Below are positions 6,736 to 10,382 of a stretch of DNA of 10,382 bases, piece after piece. Each line of letters opens with the position of its first letter. Position 1 is the stretch's first letter. The translations under genes and the position numbers were made by a program. Source of the DNA: Kiritimatiellia bacterium (lineage in GTDB: Bacteria > Verrucomicrobiota > Kiritimatiellia > RFP12 > UBA1067); assembly GCA_016303225.1 (NCBI GenBank), contig JAEDMC010000107.1, positions 1-10,382 of the forward strand. The letters are read 5' to 3'. A model generated the notes under the pieces. The model had not been told where the DNA came from. It saw nothing but the letters and a program-made list of their open reading frames with translations, and did no database searches.

Positions 6736-9135
6736 ATGAAGACTAACATGATGGTGGGTGCCGCCGCGCTTTCGCTGGCGGCGGTTGGATTCGCGGAGCC
6801 GGAGAACGTGGGCGGGATCTATCCGTCGCTCGCGTACTACAATGAGGAGGGTGAGTGCGGAACGGGCGCAGTCGTGCCGTGGGCGGGGAGCCTGTGGGTC
6901 ATCACGTACGGACCGCATTGTCCGGTCGGGTCGAGCGACAAGCTCTACCAGATCACACCTGCGAAGGAGCTGATCGTCAGGGAGGAATCCGTCGGCGGCA
7001 CGCACGCGGACCGCATGATCCACCGCGAGTCGCAGCAGCTCTTCATCGGCACGTACCTCGTGACCAAGGATGGCAAGGTGCGCACCGTGCCGATTCACAC
7101 GATGCCGGGGCGTCTCACCGGCGCGGCGCGGCACCTCACGGACCCGAAGAACAAGATCTACGTGACCGACATGGAGGAGGCCCTGTACGAACTCGACGTC
7201 AACACGCTCGAGACGCGCACGCTGATCCGTGACGGACACAACGCCGGACATTTCACCCGTCTCTTCAAGAAGCTCGGCGTTGAGCCGCCGAAGGGCTGGA
7301 AGGACGCTGAGATATCCGACCTCTTCGGCTACCACGGCAAGGGGACGTGCAGCGGTTTCGGCAAGGTGTTCTACGCGAACAACGGCTGGTATTGCGACGA
7401 GGCGATGAGGAACCCGGCGATTCCGGCCGGCGCGCTCGCCTGGTGGGGGCTCGACTATCCGGACAACTGGCATCTCATCCGTCCGAACCAGTTCACCGAG
7501 GTCACGACGAAGGACGGTGTCTACGGCAACGAGCATCCGGACACGAACCCGATCTGGGCGATGGGCTGGGACGCGAAGAGCGTGATCATCAGCGTGACGA
7601 TAGACGGGAAGAAGTGGACGGACTACCGCCTTCCGAAGGGCTCGCACAGCTATGACGGCGCGCACGGCTGGAACACCGAGTGGCCGCGCATTCGCGAAAT
7701 CGGCGACAAGGATACGTTCCTCGCGACGATGCACGGCACGTTCTGGAAGTTCCCGGCCGATTTCCGTCCGGGGAACGCGAAGGGGATCCGTCCGCGCTCC
7801 AACTACCTGAAGGTCGTCGGCGACTTCTGCGAATGGAACGGCAAGGTGGTGCTCGGTTGCGATGACTCGGCGAAGAACGAGTTCATGAACAAGCGCTCGG
7901 TGAAGGGGACGATCAAGGGTCCGGCGAAGAGCCACTCGAACCTGCGCTTCATCGACGCGGCCGAGCTCGACCGGATGGGCCCTGCGATCGGCAACGCGGT
8001 CGTGTGGCGTGGCGAGGACATCACGAAGGGCGCGGTGTCGGCGCCGTATCTCTTCGCGGGCTACGACTTCAAGTGGGCGTGGGTGAGCGAGGGCGAGTTC
8101 AAGGTCGAGATCGATGCGGACGGCACGGGCGACTGGGAGTCCGCGGGGACGGTCCGTGCGGGCGGCAACGATCTCTCGGCGCTGAAGGGCGAGTGGATCC
8201 GATTCACGGCGCTTGAGGCGCACCGCAACGCGACGGTCGCAATGTTTTTCCGCGCGAAGGACGATCGCGCCGCAGACGGTTTCGACACGATTCCCTCGAA
8301 GCGCATCGCGCTCGGGGCGGGCGAGAAGGCGCTTCTGCATGTCAACGCGATTGATCCGTATGCGCTTTCGATGTCCGTGGGGAAGAAAGTTGTTGTGAAG
8401 AAGGTTGAGAGGGTTGAGGGGGTTGAGAAGGTTGAGATTGTCGACTGTCCGGAGGCGGCCGCGGCGGTCACGGAGGACGCGCCGATCAAGACGGGCGTGC
8501 TTAAGTACGAAGAGTCGTCGATTCTTTACGTTGATGACTCGGGAAATCGCTGGCGACTTCCTTATGGAGCCAAGCTCTCAACTTCTCAACTTCTCAACCT
8601 CTCAACTTCCGCCTCGCGCGTGTGTCGCGAGGTGTGTACGGAGCGCGACCACTTCAACGCAGGAGGGATCTACTACGAGCTGCCGGCGGAGAATGCGCAC
8701 GGATTCGCGGGGCTGAGACCGGTCGCTACGCACAACCGCCCGATCTTCGACTACGGTTCCTGGCGCGGGCTCTTCGCGCTGTCGCTGCCGGGCGAGGTGC
8801 GGCTGATGGCGATCGACGATTTCTGGCAGGCGGGCAAGGCGCGCGGCTTCGGCGGTCCGTGGAAGGACACGGCGGTGAAAGCGGGCGAGCCGTCCGACGC
8901 GTACCTGATGAATGGCTTCGACAAGAAGACGTTGACGCTCAAGGCGGATGTCGCAACGACCGTGACGATGGAGGTCGACGTGACGGGCTGGGGCGTCTGG
9001 GTGAAGGCGGGGGAGTACGCGCTTAAGGCGGGCGCGGTGCGGACGGAGGTCTTGCCGCAGGCGATGTCGGGCTACTGGGTGCGTTTCGTTTCTGATCGAG
9101 ACGCGACGCTGACGGCGCAGCTTGCATACGAATGA
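6736..9135 (+). CDS. Large exported beta-propeller-like protein of unknown function
   Basis: The product has 799 residues. A signal peptide (MKTNMMVGAAALSLAAVGFA, then EPEN) and GGTGGAG at 6719-6725 support the start. Residues ~40-430 have the repeated strand pattern of a beta-propeller: AVVPWAGSLWVITYGP (45-60), SSDKLYQITP (66-75), GRLTGAARHLTD (125-136), KIYVTDMEEALYELDV (140-155), GKVFYANNGWYC (209-220), DTFLATMHGTFWKFP (326-340), KVVLGCDDS (370-378). Residues ~435-800 are further sandwich-like modules, including REVCTERDHFNAGGIYYELP (631-650). From memory the sequence style matches a broad, uncharacterised family of PVC and Bacteroidota proteins; no enzyme class can be assigned. Two repeat-derived stretches are inserted in frame: KKVERVEGVEKVEIV (555-569) and KLSTSQLLNLSTSAS (613-627). 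It is the last gene of the run and ends in a tandem stop, TGA TAA. Confidence 0.75.
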   Translation: MKTNMMVGAAALSLAAVGFAEPENVGGIYPSLAYYNEEGECGTGAVVPWAGSLWVITYGPHCPVGSSDKLYQITPAKELIVREESVGGTHADRMIHRESQQLFIGTYLVTKDGKVRTVPIHTMPGRLTGAARHLTDPKNKIYVTDMEEALYELDVNTLETRTLIRDGHNAGHFTRLFKKLGVEPPKGWKDAEISDLFGYHGKGTCSGFGKVFYANNGWYCDEAMRNPAIPAGALAWWGLDYPDNWHLIRPNQFTEVTTKDGVYGNEHPDTNPIWAMGWDAKSVIISVTIDGKKWTDYRLPKGSHSYDGAHGWNTEWPRIREIGDKDTFLATMHGTFWKFPADFRPGNAKGIRPRSNYLKVVGDFCEWNGKVVLGCDDSAKNEFMNKRSVKGTIKGPAKSHSNLRFIDAAELDRMGPAIGNAVVWRGEDITKGAVSAPYLFAGYDFKWAWVSEGEFKVEIDADGTGDWESAGTVRAGGNDLSALKGEWIRFTALEAHRNATVAMFFRAKDDRAADGFDTIPSKRIALGAGEKALLHVNAIDPYALSMSVGKKVVVKKVERVEGVEKVEIVDCPEAAAAVTEDAPIKTGVLKYEESSILYVDDSGNRWRLPYGAKLSTSQLLNLSTSASRVCREVCTERDHFNAGGIYYELPAENAHGFAGLRPVATHNRPIFDYGSWRGLFALSLPGEVRLMAIDDFWQAGKARGFGGPWKDTAVKAGEPSDAYLMNGFDKKTLTLKADVATTVTMEVDVTGWGVWVKAGEYALKAGAVRTEVLPQAMSGYWVRFVSDRDATLTAQLAYE
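8403..8438 (+). repeat. Four tandem 9-base units GGTTGAGNN inside gene 5
   Basis: Units start at 8403, 8412, 8421 and 8430; all share GGTTGAG, followed by AG, GG, AA or AT. The 9-base period keeps the reading frame and gives a V-E tripeptide repeat (KVERVEGVEKVE). The core GTTGAG is the reverse complement of the core of the second array at 8577-8608. Confidence 0.9.
8577..8608 (-). repeat. Four tandem 8-base units CTCAACYT inside gene 5
   Basis: Units at 8577, 8585, 8593 and 8601 read CTCAACTT, CTCAACTT, CTCAACCT and CTCAACTT. An 8-base period shifts frame at each unit, so it encodes an 8-residue repeat (LSTSQLLN, then LSTS). The array sits in what looks like a surface loop (LPYGA to RVCREV). 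It lies in opposite orientation to the 9-base array, about 140 bases away, so the two could base-pair. Confidence 0.9.
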
Positions 9136-9182
9136 TAAGTGCGGAGAATGCGATGTGTTGCGAGGGGATGCTGTGATTTTGG

Positions 9183-9232
9183 GCGAGCCTTGGCCTTGCG
9201 GCACTCCGCATAGCGCCTCCTTCGCAGCTCGC
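9183..9232. repeat. Nested inverted repeat downstream of the operon
   Basis: GCGAGC (9183-9188) pairs with GCTCGC (9227-9232). Inside it TGCGG (9197-9201) pairs with CCGCA (9206-9210) across a CACT loop, and GGC (9192-9194) can pair with GCC (9215-9217). It lies about 50 bases after the gene 5 stop. It could mark the 3' end of the operon transcript or be a dispersed palindromic unit; there is no T-run. Confidence 0.5.
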
Positions 9233-9336
9233 GCATTCGCGCTCGGGGGATATAAGGGGCGGGACAGACGCGGGGATAACAAGCGTACGACAGCAAGGGA
9301 GGCGGCACCCCGGGGACGGGGCGCCGATCAGGACGG

Positions 9337-9371
9337 GAGACAAGAGACGCGAGATGAGAGACAAGAGACGG
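9337..9371 (+). repeat. Five tandem 7-base units of GAGACAA type
   Basis: Consecutive units are GAGACAA, GAGACGC, GAGATGA, GAGACAA and GAGACGG. The 13-base string GAGACAAGAGACG occurs twice, 21 bases apart (9337 and 9358). The array lies in non-coding DNA near the IS right end. Confidence 0.85.
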
Positions 9372-9455
9372 AAAGGGTGATTATGACGAGTCGCGATAAT
9401 TGCATAAAAATGACGAAATTTGACGGGGGAGTCAACCATAAATTTTGATTTTCCA

Positions 9456-9471
9456 CTGCGCGTCAGCGCAG
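9456..9471. repeat. Perfect 6-bp hairpin CTGCGC-GTCA-GCGCAG
   Basis: CTGCGC (9456-9461) and GCGCAG (9466-9471) flank the 4-base loop GTCA. An AT-rich patch lies on one side and a purine tract on the other. Neither strand has a T-run after the stem, so it is not a standard terminator; it might be a subterminal signal of the insertion sequence. Confidence 0.6.
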
Positions 9472-9528
9472 GAAGAAGACAGCAAAGAGAAAAAGGGGTG
9501 AGGGGGAAAGGAGAGAGGGAGGAGGAAA
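9471..9528 (+). other. Purine tract on the plus strand
   Basis: Only three of the 58 bases are pyrimidines (9480, 9483, 9499), and 9500-9528 is 29 purines in a row. On the transposase strand this is a polypyrimidine run. Such tracts can form triplex DNA, or may simply be a decayed GA-rich repeat like the nearby 7-base array. Confidence 0.8.
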
Positions 9529-9540
9529 CCACCTCAAAAC

Positions 9541-9648
9541 AGCGAATCCCTCGGCAAACAAGAAGAATGCTGAAAACCGTTCGAGTGCAAGGCCTGGCGA
9601 CACCACGGAGACGTGGTGTTGATCAGGTTCGCTTTGACCGAGGACGCT
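9541..9648 (-). ncRNA. Candidate structured RNA at IS110 right end (possible bridge/seek RNA)
   Basis: Directly after the transposase stop, minus-strand bases 9648-9638 (AGCGUCCUCGG) pair with 9554-9541. The helix has 7 bp, a 3-base bulge and 4 bp more, and continues inward through CAAA (9636-9633) with UUUG (9558-9555) after one bulged base, giving about 15 pairs. Inside it is a second helix: CCTG 9593-9596 with CAGG 9624-9627, an internal loop, then a perfect 8-bp stem 9600-9607 with 9612-9619 closed by a 4-base loop. IS1111-group elements are reported to encode their guide RNA 3' of the transposase, so position and fold fit. Strand is uncertain: the outer helix gains a G-U pair on the minus strand, but the inner hairpin is better on the plus strand (GAGA tetraloop). 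It could also act only as DNA. Confidence 0.4.
9600..9619. repeat. Perfect 8-bp inverted repeat with 4-base loop
   Basis: ACACCACG at 9600-9607 is followed by GAGA and by CGTGGTGT at 9612-9619. On the plus strand the loop is a GNRA-type tetraloop. It forms the core of the larger structured segment after the transposase. No T-run follows on either strand, so it is not a canonical intrinsic terminator. Confidence 0.85.
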
Positions 9649-10382
9649 TACTCCGTCTTGCGAGGCCGTCCGCGACCGCGCTTGGGAAGCGCCGCACGAG
9701 CAACGTCCTTAGGGTCCTGGGCGGGAATGAAGTCGGGGTACTTCGCGATGTTGTTCAGCAGAATGGCGATACGCCGCGCGATGGCCGTGAGTGCGACCTT
9801 GCGTGGCTTGCCCTTGGCGACAAGGCGCTGGTAGATCGGGCGGAGGATGTGGTTGCTCCGGCTTGCGGAAACCGCCGCCATGTACATGGCCTTCCTGAGA
9901 TCGGTTCTGCCGCGCTTCGGCTTGGCCTTCTTCTTGATCGTGCAGCTCTCGTAGTCGATCGGGGCGTCGCCGCACATCTTGGCTATGCCGCCGTCCGTGA
10001 ACTCTCCGATGTCGGGGCAGTAGGCGAGCACGATGCGCGTGAGGCACGGGCCGACGCCCTTGACCGTCTGGAACCGCGAGGCAAGCTCGCGCATGCGGTC
10101 GTCCGAGGCAATCGCCGCGTCGCACTCTCCCTCGATCCGGGCGATCTCCTTGTCGAGCTTGGCGAGGGTCTGGTCGAGGCACTTGCGCATCTCGGCGTCG
10201 GGAAGGTTCTCGTACTGGTTGTAGATGATGGCTCTCGCCTTCATCAGGTTCTTGCGCGTCGAAACAGCCCGCTTCAACGCCTTGTGGGCCTGGGATCTCG
10301 GCTTGATGAAGTGAAGCTTATCATCCTTGAGGGACATCGCGTAGTCGCGGATCATCTCGCAGTCGATGGCGTCGGTCTTCTC
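9648..10382 (-). CDS. IS110-family transposase (recombinase), 5' truncated by window edge
   Basis: The minus-strand frame is open to the window edge, nine codons beyond the first ATG, so the visible 244 residues are the C-terminal part of a longer protein (IS110 transposases are usually ~300-420 residues). The first residues, EKTDAIDCE, match the T-D-x-x-D end of the RuvC-like DEDD domain (Pfam DEDD_Tnp_IS110), which supplies the last two acidic catalytic residues. A helical linker follows (~30-95). The Transposase_20 domain starts with FQTVKGVGPCLTRIVLAYCPD (104-124) and continues with KRGRTDLRKAMYMAAVSASRSN (156-177); S172 or S174 would be the catalytic serine region. Then comes IYQRLVAKGKPRKVALTAIARR (183-204). 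The tail PKRGRGRPRKTE is AT-hook-like. It faces the operon tail to tail. These enzymes use an element-encoded guide RNA to choose targets. Confidence 0.92.
   Translation of the reverse strand, partial: EKTDAIDCEMIRDYAMSLKDDKLHFIKPRSQAHKALKRAVSTRKNLMKARAIIYNQYENLPDAEMRKCLDQTLAKLDKEIARIEGECDAAIASDDRMRELASRFQTVKGVGPCLTRIVLAYCPDIGEFTDGGIAKMCGDAPIDYESCTIKKKAKPKRGRTDLRKAMYMAAVSASRSNHILRPIYQRLVAKGKPRKVALTAIARRIAILLNNIAKYPDFIPAQDPKDVARAALPKRGRGRPRKTE

Larger units (their letters stand above)
9136..9647. other. 512-base region without a convincing gene
   Basis: Between the operon end and the transposase there is no open frame with a start, ribosome binding site and protein-like composition. From left to right it holds a TGATAAG-type unit at the gene 5 stop, a nested inverted repeat (9183-9232), a 7-base tandem array (9337-9371), an AT-rich patch (~9382-9455), a 6-bp hairpin (9456-9471), a purine tract (9471-9528) and the structured IS end (from 9541). 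No clear promoter or T-tailed terminator is visible. Confidence 0.7.
9541..10382 (-). mobile_element. IS110-family insertion sequence, partial (IS1111-group candidate)
   Basis: The element contains the transposase and at least the structured stretch just after its stop codon. The upstream (left) end lies outside the window. IS110-family elements usually lack clear terminal inverted repeats and often make no obvious target duplication, so the right end cannot be fixed by eye; it may lie further left, anywhere down to about 9380. A structured segment downstream rather than upstream of the transposase is what is expected of the IS1111 group, but this assignment is inference. Confidence 0.6.

Noticed and set aside
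6631..8340. Minus-strand open frame of 569 codons opposite gene 5
   Set aside because: Composition is typical of an antisense shadow and no domain is seen.
8403..8608. CRISPR-like repeats
   Set aside because: Units are 8-9 bases with no spacers, and lie within a coding frame.
9122..9448. 108-codon plus-strand frame running from the end of gene 5 into the intergenic region
   Set aside because: It starts inside gene 5, has no ribosome binding site, and its sequence is a translation of the 7-base tandem array and palindromic DNA.
9415..9448. Sigma-70 promoter in the AT-rich patch
   Set aside because: TTGAC-like boxes exist on both strands, but no good -10 hexamer lies at a 16-18 base spacing.
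9456..9480. Intrinsic terminator at the 6-bp hairpin
   Set aside because: No T-run follows the stem on either strand.
9023..9532. 169-codon minus-strand frame over the intergenic region
   Set aside because: Its N-terminus is the translated polypyrimidine tract and tandem array (SSLSPFPLTPFSL; RLLSLISRLLS), i.e. low-complexity DNA.

Overview
The window is GC-rich, densely coding DNA. It holds one co-directional run of exported, carbohydrate-related genes on the plus strand (1 to 9135), then about 510 bases without a gene, then the 3' part of an IS110-family insertion sequence on the minus strand (to the window edge). The protein families suggest a PVC-superphylum bacterium such as a gut or anaerobic Kiritimatiellota, Lentisphaerota or related Verrucomicrobiota lineage. 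They include a DUF4091-type glycosidase-like protein, a LamG plus TIM-barrel protein, a CBM9-like protein, a large propeller-like protein and a beta-helix C-terminus. This placement is inference from family style, not a taxonomic match.

Operon, in order: (0) the last ~30 residues of a beta-helix-type surface protein ending in a G-x-P-R...V-D-I-G-A-x-E motif; (1) a 715-residue LamG plus TIM-barrel plus C-terminal sandwich protein; (2) a 121-residue mini-protein that looks like a deletion chimaera, its front resembling gene 3 and its tail resembling gene 1; (3) a 572-residue DUF4091-type glycoside-hydrolase-like protein; (4) a 751-residue helical-repeat plus CBM9-like protein; (5) a 799-residue propeller-like protein of unknown function. 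Gaps are only 22 to 43 bases, so co-transcription is likely. Most products start with a signal peptide. No transporter, regulator, sulfatase or TonB-type receptor is visible, so the window shows only the extracytoplasmic, glycan-handling part of the locus.

A second theme is short-period repeats scattered in the same stretch: four 9-base units (GGTTGAGNN) and, in opposite orientation, four 8-base units (CTCAACYT), both read in frame inside gene 5; a 7-base-period array that supplies the stop, Shine-Dalgarno sequence and start between genes 3 and 4; and a 7-base GAGACAA-type array in the long intergenic region. These resemble a family of short tandem repeats invading genes and junctions.

The right-hand region (9136 to 9647) also has a nested inverted repeat, an AT-rich patch, a perfect 6-bp hairpin, a 58-base purine tract, and, directly after the transposase stop, a well-structured 108-base segment. 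That segment is a candidate IS1111-group bridge/seek RNA or transposon-end structure.
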